Source of the DNA: Mycobacterium sp.
GTDB lineage: Bacteria > Actinomycetota > Actinomycetes > Mycobacteriales > Mycobacteriaceae
Reading direction: 5' to 3'
Length of the DNA stretch: 64,000 nucleotides
Assembly (NCBI RefSeq): GCF_019247635.1
Contig: NZ_JAFBAR010000128.1
Coordinates: 105,294-169,293 of the forward strand
Shown here: positions 16,889-25,260 of the stretch, piece after piece
Numbering within the stretch: the first letter of the stretch is position 1
Layout: the number at the start of each line of letters is the position of its first letter
Notes under the pieces: generated by a model
Seen by the model: only the letters and a program-made list of their open reading frames with translations
Told to the model about the DNA's origin: nothing
The model's database searches: none
Program-made: the position numbers and the translations under genes

Positions 16889-17718
16889 GTGGTGCCCTGG
16901 CAGATCGTGAGGCCCACGCCGGTGCGCTGACTGACCTGAACCCCCGCCACCGTGACCGAGCAGGTCACGTTGTGCCCGATGTTGACGACGGTGACGGTCG
17001 CCGGATGAACGGCCGACTTCGACAGGCTGACCTGCTTGCTCCACGGCAGCGACACGTTGAACTCGGTCTGGATGATGTCGCCGGTGTCCATGTACATGAT
17101 GCTGATCGCACGGCCGTCGCCGGCCACGTTGTAGACGACGGTCTCCGTGCCGGCTGGGCCGGTTGTCGCGGTGGTGGGGGCGCCACTGGTCGGTGGTGCC
17201 GGTGCGGCGGAGGGCTGAGATGAGGTCCTCGTCGTTGTCGGGGTGGGGGTCGTCGAAGACGGCGTGGGCATGGGTGGCAGTGGCTCGATGGCGGTCTGGT
17301 CCTTCGCCGAGCCGTTTGCGATCACCAGCGCGACAACCAGCGCGACGACCAGAACCACCGCGGCCACGGCGGCAACCCACAGCCACCGCGGCGACCTAGG
17401 TCCCTGCGGTGGCGCGGGAGTCAGCCCGTCCGATGGCGGCGCACCCGGTGGCGGCTCGTCGTGCTGCCATGAGTCGCGTTGCCACGCGTCTTGCTGCCAC
17501 GCGTCTTGCTGCCACGACCGGGGCAACCGTTTGGTCGGGTTGGTCTCGTTGGGAGTCGGCGCCCACTGCGGGGCGACCCCGCCGTATGTGGGCGAGTAGT
17601 GCGTTTGATCGGCGTAGGCCGGGTCGACATACGCCGGGTAATCGGGACCCGGCGGTGGGTACCGTCCAGACCCCGGTTGAGGGGGACCAAACCGCCCGGC
17701 TCGACGTGGATCGTTCAT
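16885..17718 (-). CDS. Proline-rich single-pass membrane protein (Rv2507-type)
   Basis: 277 aa from the ATG at 17718, with GAGG 5 nt upstream; a GTG two codons earlier overlaps that site. The cytosolic N-terminus (about 110 residues) is rich in Pro, Tyr and Gly and holds a tandem WQxDx repeat. One membrane helix (WLWVAAVAAVVLVVALVVAL) and a Thr/Pro/Ser linker follow. The extracellular domain of about 90 residues has two Cys and an MmpS-like beta pattern (VVYNVAGDGRAISIMYMDTG). It lies 7 nt downstream of bkaR on the same strand, so is probably co-transcribed with it. Function unknown. Confidence 0.86.
   Translation of the reverse strand: MNDPRRAGRFGPPQPGSGRYPPPGPDYPAYVDPAYADQTHYSPTYGGVAPQWAPTPNETNPTKRLPRSWQQDAWQQDAWQRDSWQHDEPPPGAPPSDGLTPAPPQGPRSPRWLWVAAVAAVVLVVALVVALVIANGSAKDQTAIEPLPPMPTPSSTTPTPTTTRTSSQPSAAPAPPTSGAPTTATTGPAGTETVVYNVAGDGRAISIMYMDTGDIIQTEFNVSLPWSKQVSLSKSAVHPATVTVVNIGHNVTCSVTVAGVQVSQRTGVGLTICQGTT
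17459..17521 (-). repeat. 15-bp tandem repeat encoding WQxD(A/S)
   Basis: Four near-identical 15-bp units in the Rv2507-type gene encode WQQDA, WQQDA, WQRDS and WQHDE. Such in-frame units change copy number by slippage, so the length of the cytosolic tail may vary between strains. Confidence 0.75.
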
Positions 17719-17725
17719 ATCCACC

Positions 17726-18430
17726 TCATGGATTGCAGGGTACCTGGGGCCGACGAGTTGGCGGCGCAGCCGCTAACGATCCGGGCCCGGGCCCATCTCC
17801 GGCCGTCAGCGCGGCGACCGTCATCGCGCGCATGACGGCGCGGGAGCGCTCTGCACGCGCCGGCTTGGTGTCGGCCGATTTCATGCTGTGCGGTGTGGAG
17901 TTCAACAAGCCGAATACCGCGTGCGCCATCAGGCGGGCGTCGGCTTCGGCCAGTGTGGGATTCAGTTCGCGCAGCACGCCAACCCAGACCTCGACGTATT
18001 GCCGCTGGGCTCTGCGAACCTGCCGCTCGGCCGGCGCCGGCAGGTACGCCAGGTCGCGGTCCTGGATGCGGATGAGATCTTGTTCGTCCAGGGCGAAGTC
18101 GAGGTGGAAATCGATGAGCCCGTCGAGCGCAGCGGTCGCGTCGGAATTGCGCACCGTCACATCACGCGCGCCGGCGAGCAGCCGCGCACTGATCCCGACC
18201 AGCAACTCGACCAGCAGCGACTCCTTGTTGGGGAAGTGGCGGTAGATGGCCGGACCGCTGACGCCGGCGGCAGCGCCGATGTCCTCTAGTCGTACCGCCA
18301 GGAAACCGCGTTCGGCGAACAGCCGTTCGGCCGCGGAGAGAAGTTGCAGGCGCCGGTCGGACTTCAACTGGCTGCGCCGATTTGGGGCCTCTGTCGCGCC
18401 GGGCTGCCCGTCCGGGGCAGACGTCGTCAT
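17726..18430 (-). CDS. bkaR: TetR-family repressor BkaR
   Basis: 234 aa. The N-terminal helix-turn-helix (about 27-72) reads LQLLSAAERLFAERGF, then VRLEDIGAAAGVSGPAIYRH, then FPNKESLLVEL. The rest is an all-helical ligand domain. It is the counterpart of M. tuberculosis Rv2506, reported as BkaR, a repressor of the branched-chain keto-acid operon. It is divergent from fadD35, and the 93-nt gap holds the palindrome GTTAATCGTCACTAAC. A closely similar palindrome precedes scoA. The natural ligand is probably an acyl-CoA from the pathway (inference). Confidence 0.9.
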   Translation of the reverse strand: MTTSAPDGQPGATEAPNRRSQLKSDRRLQLLSAAERLFAERGFLAVRLEDIGAAAGVSGPAIYRHFPNKESLLVELLVGISARLLAGARDVTVRNSDATAALDGLIDFHLDFALDEQDLIRIQDRDLAYLPAPAERQVRRAQRQYVEVWVGVLRELNPTLAEADARLMAHAVFGLLNSTPHSMKSADTKPARAERSRAVMRAMTVAALTAGDGPGPGSLAAAPPTRRPQVPCNP

Positions 18431-18463
18431 AGCACCTCCGACACACTCGTCCTGGACACTTCA

Positions 18464-18479
18464 GTTAATCGTCACTAAC
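18464..18479. promoter_or_regulatory. Predicted BkaR operator 1 (bkaR-fadD35)
   Basis: GTTAATCGTCACTAAC, an imperfect palindrome (GTTAaT/AcTAAC) in the gap between the divergent bkaR and fadD35 genes. It is preceded by TTCA, as is the site at 20181-20196 when that is read on the opposite strand, giving the shared form TTCAGTTAATnnnnAyTAAC. Placement between regulator and target fits autoregulation plus control of fadD35. Confidence 0.72.
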
Positions 18480-18523
18480 GTAGCACTGGAGTTTGTCGCG
18501 GGGTAAGCATCAGGCGGAGGAAC

Positions 18524-20137
18524 GTGGCAGACCCGTCATATGAGCAAGGCCCGGGCAGCCCCGCGCTGCTCGAGATGACGATCGGTGCCAACCTTGCGGG
18601 CACCGTCGCCGAATACGGCGAGCGCGACGCGCTGGTGGATGTCCAGGCGGGGCGGCGGTGGACCTATGCCGAGCTACTCGAAGCCGTACGAAAGCTTGCG
18701 ACGGGACTCCTGCGCGCTGGGATCGGCACAGGTGACCGGGTCGGAATCTGGGCGCCCAACCGGTGGGAGTGGGTGCTGGTGCAGTACGCGGCCGCCGAGA
18801 TCGGTGCGATCCTGGTGACCATCAATCCCGCCTATAGCACGCGCGAATTGCGTTACGCGCTAGGACAATCCGGCGTAGCCATGGTGATTGCCGCGCCGGG
18901 CTTCAAGGGCGCGGATTACGTGACGATGCTGGCCGAGGTGACGTCGCAATGTCCGGGCCTGCGCGTGGTGGTCATGGGTGGCGACAGTTGGGACGCACTT
19001 GCCGGTGCGTACGCCGACCTGCCGGCGCTGGCTGAGATCGCGGCGACGTTGTGCGGTAATGATCCGATCAACATCCAATACACCTCCGGCACAACGGGAT
19101 ACCCGAAGGGCGTCACGCTGAGCCATCGCAACATCCTCAACAACGGTTATCTGGTGGGCGAGCTGCTCGAGTACACCGCCGAGGACCGAATCTGCATCCC
19201 GGTTCCTCTCTATCACTGCTTCGGCATGGTAATGGGGAATCTGGCGGCCACCAGCCACGGCGCATGCATGGTGCTGCCCGGTCCGGGATTCGATCCGGCC
19301 GCTACCCTTCGGGCGGTGCAGGCCGAGTGTTGCACCAGCCTCTACGGCGTGCCCACGATGTTCATCGGCCAGCTGGGCCTGCCGGAGTTCGCGGACTACG
19401 ACCTGAGCAGCCTGCGCACCGGAATCATGGCGGGCGCCCCGTGCCCGATCGAGGTGATGCGCAAGGTGATTGATCGCATGCACATGCCGGGGGTCTCGAT
19501 CTGTTACGGGATGACGGAGACGTCGCCGGTGTCCTGCCAGACGCGCACCGACGACACGCTGGAGCGGCGCGTGGGCACGGTCGGCCGCGTGGGTCCCCAT
19601 CTGCAGGTCAAGGTGGTGGACCCGACGACCGGCGACACCGTGCCCCGTGGCGTGTCGGGCGAAATGTGTACACGGGGTTATTCGGTGATGGCCGGATACT
19701 GGAACGACCCGGATAAGACCGCCGAGGTGATCGACTCCGACGGCTGGATGCACACCGGTGACCTGGCCGCGATGGACGACTGCGGCTATGTGCAGATCAC
19801 CGGGCGGATCAAGGACATCGTGGTCCGCGGCGGCGAAAACATCTCCCCGCGCGAGATCGAGGAGCTCCTCTACACCCATCCCGACATCGTCGACGGCCAC
19901 GTCATCGGGGTACCCGACGCCAAGTACGGCGAGGAGCTGATGGCGGTGGTCAAGCTGCGCGACGCCGCGCCGGAGCTGACGATCGAGCGGTTGCGCGAAT
20001 TCTGCGCGGGCCAGATCGCCACGTTCAAGATCCCGCGCTACCTGTGGATCGTCGACGAATTCCCCATGACCGTCACCGGCAAAGTCCGCAAAGTCGAGAT
20101 GCGGCAACGCGCGGCTGAGTTCCTGCGCGGCGACTGA
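18524..20137 (+). CDS. fadD35: Acyl-CoA synthetase FadD35
   Basis: 537 aa from a GTG at 18524 with GGAGGA just upstream. An ANL-superfamily ligase: AMP-binding motif YTSGTTGYPKGVTLSH about 186-201, YGMTETSP about 327, the GWMHTGDLAAMD hinge region and the C-terminal GRIKDIVVRGGENISPRE; the final catalytic Lys is in MTVTGKVRKVE. It adenylates a carboxylic acid and joins it to CoA. Its place at the head of a leucine-type operon suggests a short or branched acid (in M. tuberculosis, Rv2505c). Confidence 0.93.
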   Translation: MADPSYEQGPGSPALLEMTIGANLAGTVAEYGERDALVDVQAGRRWTYAELLEAVRKLATGLLRAGIGTGDRVGIWAPNRWEWVLVQYAAAEIGAILVTINPAYSTRELRYALGQSGVAMVIAAPGFKGADYVTMLAEVTSQCPGLRVVVMGGDSWDALAGAYADLPALAEIAATLCGNDPINIQYTSGTTGYPKGVTLSHRNILNNGYLVGELLEYTAEDRICIPVPLYHCFGMVMGNLAATSHGACMVLPGPGFDPAATLRAVQAECCTSLYGVPTMFIGQLGLPEFADYDLSSLRTGIMAGAPCPIEVMRKVIDRMHMPGVSICYGMTETSPVSCQTRTDDTLERRVGTVGRVGPHLQVKVVDPTTGDTVPRGVSGEMCTRGYSVMAGYWNDPDKTAEVIDSDGWMHTGDLAAMDDCGYVQITGRIKDIVVRGGENISPREIEELLYTHPDIVDGHVIGVPDAKYGEELMAVVKLRDAAPELTIERLREFCAGQIATFKIPRYLWIVDEFPMTVTGKVRKVEMRQRAAEFLRGD

Positions 20138-20180
20138 CCACACCTTTACCCGCCGCGCGGCTAATGGTATTCTCACCTCG

Positions 20181-20196
20181 GTTAATCGGCATTAAC
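20181..20196. promoter_or_regulatory. Predicted BkaR operator 2 (before scoA)
   Basis: GTTAAT-CGGC-ATTAAC, a perfect palindrome with a 4-nt centre, 44 nt before the scoA start and 43 nt after the fadD35 stop. Very similar to the site at 18464-18479. It implies that scoA-citE has its own BkaR-controlled promoter inside the larger gene cluster. Confidence 0.75.
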
Positions 20197-20239
20197 TGAA
20201 AGTCTGGACCGCCCCGACGGCGAGGAGGCTGCGCGGTAA

Positions 20240-20986
20240 ATGGACAAGGTGGTGGCCAGCGCCGCCGAGGCGGTGGCGGACATAACCGATGGGTCGTCGT
20301 TGGCGGTGGGGGGGTTCGGGCTGTGCGGCATCCCCGAAGCGTTGATCGCCGCACTGGCCGACCGTGGGGTGACCGATCTGGAGACGGTATCCAACAACTG
20401 CGGCGTCGACGGTGTGGGGCTCGGGGTGCTGTTGGCGCACAACCGTATTCGTAGGACCGTCTCGTCGTATGTGGGGGAGAACAAGGAATTCGCCCGCCAG
20501 TTTCTGTCCGGCGAACTCGAGGTGGAACTGACCCCGCAGGGCACGCTGGCCGAGCGGCTCCGCGCCGGCGGGATGGGCATCCCGGCCTTCTACACGCCGG
20601 CCGGCGTCGGCACCCAGATCGCCGACGGCGGACTGCCGTGGCGCTACGACGCCTCGGGTGCGGTGGCGGTGACATCGCCACGCAAGGAGACCCGCGAGTT
20701 CGACGGCGTCACCTACGTTCTCGAGCGGGGGATCCGCACCGACTTCGCGCTGGTGCATGCCTGGAAGGGCGATCGGCACGGCAACCTGGTGTACCGGTAC
20801 GCCGCCGGGAACTTCAACCCGGAATGCGCGCCGGCCGGACGGATCACCATCGCCGAGGTCGAACACCTCGTCGAGCCCGGTGAGATCGACCCCGCGACGG
20901 TGCACACCCCCGGGGTGTTCGTGCAGCGCGTCGTGCATGTGCCCGATCCGGTGAAGGGGATCGAGAAGGAGACCGTGCGCTCATGA
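20240..20986 (+). CDS. scoA: Succinyl-CoA:3-ketoacid CoA-transferase subunit A
   Basis: 248 aa alpha subunit of a family I CoA-transferase, with the glycine-rich VGGFGLCGIPEALI near the N-terminus and the CoA-binding pattern GGMGIPAFYTPAGVGT about 111-126. With ScoB it moves CoA from succinyl-CoA to acetoacetate, the end product of leucine breakdown; itaconate activation has also been proposed for the M. tuberculosis pair (Rv2504c-Rv2503c). The TGA stop overlaps the ATG of an 18-codon minigene that in turn overlaps scoB. Confidence 0.94.
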   Translation: MDKVVASAAEAVADITDGSSLAVGGFGLCGIPEALIAALADRGVTDLETVSNNCGVDGVGLGVLLAHNRIRRTVSSYVGENKEFARQFLSGELEVELTPQGTLAERLRAGGMGIPAFYTPAGVGTQIADGGLPWRYDASGAVAVTSPRKETREFDGVTYVLERGIRTDFALVHAWKGDRHGNLVYRYAAGNFNPECAPAGRITIAEVEHLVEPGEIDPATVHTPGVFVQRVVHVPDPVKGIEKETVRS

Positions 20987-21039
20987 GCGAAGCGATGTGG
21001 GGGCACTTCCCGCTTGCGGGGGAGAGTGGCGCCAAATGA
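20983..21039 (+). CDS. 18-codon minigene bridging scoA and scoB
   Basis: An open frame of 18 codons (MSEAMWGHFPLAGESGAK) starts at an ATG that overlaps the scoA stop (ATGA, 20983-20986) and ends at a TGA that overlaps the scoB start (ATGA, 21036-21039). It thus closes the 49-nt gap with a chain of two stop-start overlaps. Either it is a coupling device that carries terminating ribosomes to scoB, or it is chance. The scoB start has its own GGGGGAGAG, so it does not strictly need coupling. Confidence 0.4.
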   Translation: MSEAMWGHFPLAGESGAK

Positions 21040-21683
21040 GCTGGAGCAGAGACGGCATGGCCGCGCGGGTGGCGGCCGAGTTCGAGGACGGGCAGTATGT
21101 CAACCTCGGCATCGGCATGCCCACGTTGATCCCCAATCACATTCCCGAGGGCATAACCGTTGTCCTGCACTCCGAGAACGGGATCCTCGGCGTCGGTCCG
21201 TACCCCCGGCGGGAGGATCTGGACGCCGATCTGATCAACGCGGGCAAGGAGACGGTCACGACGTTGCCGGGCGCTTCGTTCTTCGGCTCGTCGACCTCGT
21301 TCGGAATCATCCGCGGCGAGCACCTTGACGTGGCCGTCCTTGGGGCCATGCAGGTTTCGGTCTCCGGTGACCTGGCCAACTGGATGATCCCCGGCAAGAT
21401 GGTCAAAGGCATGGGCGGCGCGATGGATTTGGTGCACGGCGCCCGCAAGGTGATCGTGATGATGGAGCACGCCGCCAAGGACGGCAGCCCGAAGATCCTC
21501 GAACGGTGCACGTTGCCGTTGACCGGCGTCGGGTGCGTCAATCGCGTGGTCACCGAACTCGCGGTCATCGACATCCGCGACGACGGCCTGCACCTGATCG
21601 AGACCGCCCCCGAGGTGTCTGTCGAAGAGGTCGTCGCCAAAACACAACCGCCCCTGGTGCTTTCGGGTTTGGCAACGCGGTGA
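21036..21683 (+). CDS. scoB: Succinyl-CoA:3-ketoacid CoA-transferase subunit B
   Basis: 215 aa from the ATG at 21036, chosen because of GGGGGAGAG upstream and the family-like start MSWSRDGMAARVAAEFEDGQ; the longer frame from 20997 lies in the minigene region. LHSENGILGVGPYP carries the catalytic Glu that forms the enzyme-CoA thioester, and MGGAMDLVHGARKVIVMMEH is the usual C-terminal block. Forms the transferase with ScoA. accD1 starts 4 nt after the stop. Confidence 0.94.
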   Translation: MSWSRDGMAARVAAEFEDGQYVNLGIGMPTLIPNHIPEGITVVLHSENGILGVGPYPRREDLDADLINAGKETVTTLPGASFFGSSTSFGIIRGEHLDVAVLGAMQVSVSGDLANWMIPGKMVKGMGGAMDLVHGARKVIVMMEHAAKDGSPKILERCTLPLTGVGCVNRVVTELAVIDIRDDGLHLIETAPEVSVEEVVAKTQPPLVLSGLATR

Positions 21684-21687
21684 CCGG

Positions 21688-23268
21688 ATGGTAGCCATCG
21701 CCGCACCGTCATATGCCGACGAACACCGCCGGCTGGTTCAGGAGCTCAACGACAAGCTTGCGGTCGCGGCGTTGGGCGGCAACGAGCGCGCACGCGAACG
21801 TCACGTCAGCCGCGGCAAGCTGCTGCCGCGGGAACGGGTGGACCGGCTGCTCGATCCGGGCAGCCCGCTCTTGGAAGTGGCCCCGCTGGCGGCCGGCGGC
21901 ATGTATGGCGACGAGTCGCCGGGTGCCGGCATCATCACCGGGATCGGCAGGGTGTCCGGGCGCGAGTGCGTGATCGTCGCCAACGATGCGACGGTCAAGG
22001 GCGGCACCTACTATCCGATGACGGTCAAAAAGCACCTGCGCGCACAGGAAGTCGCGCTGCAGAACCGGCTGCCGTGCATCTACCTGGTCGACTCGGGTGG
22101 CGCCTTCCTGCCCCGGCAGGACGAGGTGTTTCCCGACCGGGAGCATTTCGGGCGGATCTTCTACAACCAGGCGACCATGAGCGCCAAGGGAATTCCGCAA
22201 GTGGCCGCGGTGCTGGGATCGTGCACCGCGGGCGGCGCCTATGTGCCGGCGATGAGCGACGAGGCCGTCATCGTCCGCGAGCAGGGCACGATATTTCTGG
22301 GTGGACCACCGCTGGTCAAGGCCGCCACCGGCGAGATCGTCACGGCCGAGGAACTCGGCGGCGGCGACCTGCACTCCCGGGTCTCCGGTGTCACCGATCA
22401 CCTCGCTGAGGACGACGAGGATGCGCTGCGGATCGTCCGCAAGATCGCGGCCACCTTCGGACCGCGCGACGCCGCGCAATGGGAGGTGGGCCGCTCGGTC
22501 GAGCCCAAGCATGCGGTGAACGAGGTGTACGACGTCGTGCCCCCGGATCCGCGGGTGCCCTACGACGTGCACGAGGTCATCGTTCGGCTCGTCGACGGCA
22601 GCGACTTCAGCGAATTCAAGGCGAAATACGGCAAGACGCTGGTGACGGTGTTCGCGCGTATCCATGGTCATCCGGTGGGGATCATCGCCAACAACGGAGT
22701 GCTGTTAAGCGAATCCGCTTTGAAGGGCGCGCATTTCATCGAACTCTGCGACAAACGGCGGATCCCGTTGCTGTTCCTCCAGAACATCGCCGGCTTCATG
22801 GTCGGTCGTGACTACGAGGCGGGTGGGATCGCCAAGCATGGGGCCAAGATGGTCACCGCTGTCGCGTGCGCGCGCGTGCCGAAGCTGACCGTCGTGATCG
22901 GCGGATCGTATGGGGCGGGCAACTATTCGATGTGCGGGCGTGCCTATTCGCCCCGGTTTTTGTGGATGTGGCCGAACGCGCGGATCTCGGTGATGGGTGG
23001 CGAGCAGGCCGCGTCGGTGCTGGCGACGGTCCGCGGCGAGCAGTTATCGGCGTCGGGCAGGCCGTGGTCGCCCGACGAAGAAGAGGCATTCAAGGCCCCC
23101 ATCCGCGCGCAGTACGAGGACCAGGGCAATCCCTACTACTCGACGGCCCGCCTGTGGGACGACGGGATCATCGACCCCGCGGACACCAGAACCGTTGTCG
23201 GGCTGGCACTGTCGGTATGTAAGCACTCGCCACTGGAACCGGTCTCCTACGGCGTATTCCGGATGTGA
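21688..23268 (+). CDS. accD1: Acyl-CoA carboxylase beta subunit AccD1
   Basis: 526 aa carboxyltransferase. The N-terminal crotonase half has RGKLLPRERVDRLLDPGSP and the acyl-CoA oxyanion region SCTAGGAYVPAMSDEAV; the C-terminal half has the biotin-side GGSYGAGNYSMCGRAY. This pattern is typical of 3-methylcrotonyl-CoA carboxylase beta subunits, as shown for M. tuberculosis AccD1 with AccA1. It carboxylates methylcrotonyl-CoA in leucine degradation. It abuts accA1. Confidence 0.95.
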   Translation: MVAIAAPSYADEHRRLVQELNDKLAVAALGGNERARERHVSRGKLLPRERVDRLLDPGSPLLEVAPLAAGGMYGDESPGAGIITGIGRVSGRECVIVANDATVKGGTYYPMTVKKHLRAQEVALQNRLPCIYLVDSGGAFLPRQDEVFPDREHFGRIFYNQATMSAKGIPQVAAVLGSCTAGGAYVPAMSDEAVIVREQGTIFLGGPPLVKAATGEIVTAEELGGGDLHSRVSGVTDHLAEDDEDALRIVRKIAATFGPRDAAQWEVGRSVEPKHAVNEVYDVVPPDPRVPYDVHEVIVRLVDGSDFSEFKAKYGKTLVTVFARIHGHPVGIIANNGVLLSESALKGAHFIELCDKRRIPLLFLQNIAGFMVGRDYEAGGIAKHGAKMVTAVACARVPKLTVVIGGSYGAGNYSMCGRAYSPRFLWMWPNARISVMGGEQAASVLATVRGEQLSASGRPWSPDEEEAFKAPIRAQYEDQGNPYYSTARLWDDGIIDPADTRTVVGLALSVCKHSPLEPVSYGVFRM

Positions 23269-23274
23269 GTGACG

Positions 23275-25260
23275 ATGTTTGACACCGTATTAGTGGCGAA
23301 CCGAGGCGAGATAGCGGTACGCGTTATCCGGACTCTGCGTCGCCTGGGCATCCGGTCGGTCGCGGTTTACAGCGACGCCGACGTCGGGGCTCGGCACGTG
23401 CTCGAGGCCGACATGGCCGTGCGACTGGGGCCCGCAGCCGCCCGCGACAGCTACCTCAACATCGATAGGGTGCTCGATGCCGCCGCGGCCACCGGGGCAC
23501 AGGCGATCCACCCGGGCTACGGATTCCTGTCCGAGAACGCGCATTTCGCTGCCGCGTGCGAACGCGCCGGGGTGGTGTTCCTGGGGCCGCCGATCCGCGC
23601 GATCGAGGTGATGGGCGACAAGATCACCGCCAAGAACGCGGTCTCCGCGTTCGACGTTCCGGTGGTGCCCGGGGTGGCCAAGCCGGGTCTGACCGACGAC
23701 GATCTGGTCGCGGCCGCAGACGAGGTCGGCTATCCGGTGCTGATCAAACCGTCGGCGGGTGGCGGCGGCAAGGGCATGCATCTTGTGGGAGTCCCCGCCC
23801 AGCTGCGTGCAGCGCTGGTCACGGCGCGCCGGGAGGCGGCGTCCGCGTTCGGTGACGACACACTGTTCTTGGAGCGATTCGTGTTGCGGCCCAGGCACAT
23901 CGAAGTGCAGGTGCTCGCCGACACACAGGGCAACGTCGTGCATCTCGGCGAACGCGAGTGCAGCCTGCAGCGGCGCCATCAGAAGGTCATCGAGGAGGCC
24001 CCCTCCGCGCTGCTGGACGCCTCGACCCGTGCGCGCATCGGCGAGGCCGCCTGCAACACCGCACGCAGCGTCGCCTATGTGGGCGCCGGCACCGTGGAGT
24101 TCATCGTTTCTGCCGACCGGCCTGACGAGTTCTTCTTCATGGAGATGAACACCCGGTTGCAGGTGGAACATCCGGTGACCGAGGCGGTCACCGGGCTGGA
24201 CCTCGTCGAGTGGCAGCTACGGGTGGCGGCGGGGGAGAAGCTGTCGTTCGCGCAGGACGACATCGAACTCAATGGCCACGCCATCGAGGCTCGGGTGTAC
24301 GCCGAGGACCCCGCGCGGGGATTTCTGCCGACCGGCGGCCGGGTGTTGCAGGTGGTCGAACCCTCGGGTGACGGTGTGCGCGTGGACTCGTCGCTGCTGG
24401 GGGGCACGGTGGTGGGCAGCGATTACGACCCGATGCTGAGCAAGGTGATCGCGTGGGGTGCGGACCGGGAGCAGGCGCTGACCCGGCTCGACCAGGCGCT
24501 GGCCCACACCGCGGTGCTGGGCGTGCAGACCAACGTCGAGTTTCTGCGGTTTCTGCTTGCCGACGACCGGGTGCGCGCCGGAGAGCTGGACACCGCTCTG
24601 CTGGAGGAGCGGTTGCCCGAGTTCGCACCGCTGCCGGTGCCCGATGATGTGCTGGCCGCGGGCGCCCTGTACGTGCAGGGGGTCTTGGCCCGACGTGGGC
24701 GCGGCGACCTATGGGCGGAGCCCAGCGGCTGGCGCGTGGGCGGCGGCGTGGCACCGGTCCGCACCGCCCTGCGCACTCCGCTGCGCAGCGAGACGGTGTC
24801 GGTGTGGGGCTTACCCGAGGCGGCCCTGGTCCAGGTCGGCGATGGTGAGATCACCTCTGCTAGTGCGCAATTGGAGCGCACTCGGATGAGTGTGACACTG
24901 GACGGGCTGCGCCGTGACTACCGGTGGGCTGAGGCCGAGCGGGAGCTGTGGATCAGCGACGAGCGGGGTACCTGGCATCTGCGCGAGGCCGAGGAGCACA
25001 AGATTCATCGCGCCGCCGGAGAGCGTCCCGCAGAGGTCATCAGCCCGATGCCGGGCAGCGTGATCGCCGTGCAGGTCGCCTCCGGCAGCGAGGTGTCCGA
25101 GGGCGACGTTGTGGTGGTCGTCGAGGCGATGAAGATGGAACACGCACTGGCCGCGCCGATTTCGGGACAGGTGGAGGTACTGGTGTCGGTCGGCGATCAG
25201 GTGAAGGTCGAGCAGGTGCTGGCCCGGCTCATTCCGAAAATCGAGGGTGAACAAGCATGA
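23275..25260 (+). CDS. accA1: Acyl-CoA carboxylase alpha subunit AccA1 (biotin carboxylase/BCCP)
   Basis: 661 aa from the ATG at 23275, chosen because homologues start MFDTVLVANRGEIAVRVIR; an in-frame GTG at 23269 directly after the accD1 stop is the alternative. Biotin carboxylase domain about 1-450 with the ATP loop KPSAGGGGKGMHLVG and FMEMNTRLQVEHPVTEAVTG, then a linker, then a C-terminal biotinyl domain with EAMKMEH (biotin on Lys620). It provides carboxybiotin to AccD1. The stop overlaps the fadE19 start (ATGA). Confidence 0.95.
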   Translation: MFDTVLVANRGEIAVRVIRTLRRLGIRSVAVYSDADVGARHVLEADMAVRLGPAAARDSYLNIDRVLDAAAATGAQAIHPGYGFLSENAHFAAACERAGVVFLGPPIRAIEVMGDKITAKNAVSAFDVPVVPGVAKPGLTDDDLVAAADEVGYPVLIKPSAGGGGKGMHLVGVPAQLRAALVTARREAASAFGDDTLFLERFVLRPRHIEVQVLADTQGNVVHLGERECSLQRRHQKVIEEAPSALLDASTRARIGEAACNTARSVAYVGAGTVEFIVSADRPDEFFFMEMNTRLQVEHPVTEAVTGLDLVEWQLRVAAGEKLSFAQDDIELNGHAIEARVYAEDPARGFLPTGGRVLQVVEPSGDGVRVDSSLLGGTVVGSDYDPMLSKVIAWGADREQALTRLDQALAHTAVLGVQTNVEFLRFLLADDRVRAGELDTALLEERLPEFAPLPVPDDVLAAGALYVQGVLARRGRGDLWAEPSGWRVGGGVAPVRTALRTPLRSETVSVWGLPEAALVQVGDGEITSASAQLERTRMSVTLDGLRRDYRWAEAERELWISDERGTWHLREAEEHKIHRAAGERPAEVISPMPGSVIAVQVASGSEVSEGDVVVVVEAMKMEHALAAPISGQVEVLVSVGDQVKVEQVLARLIPKIEGEQA

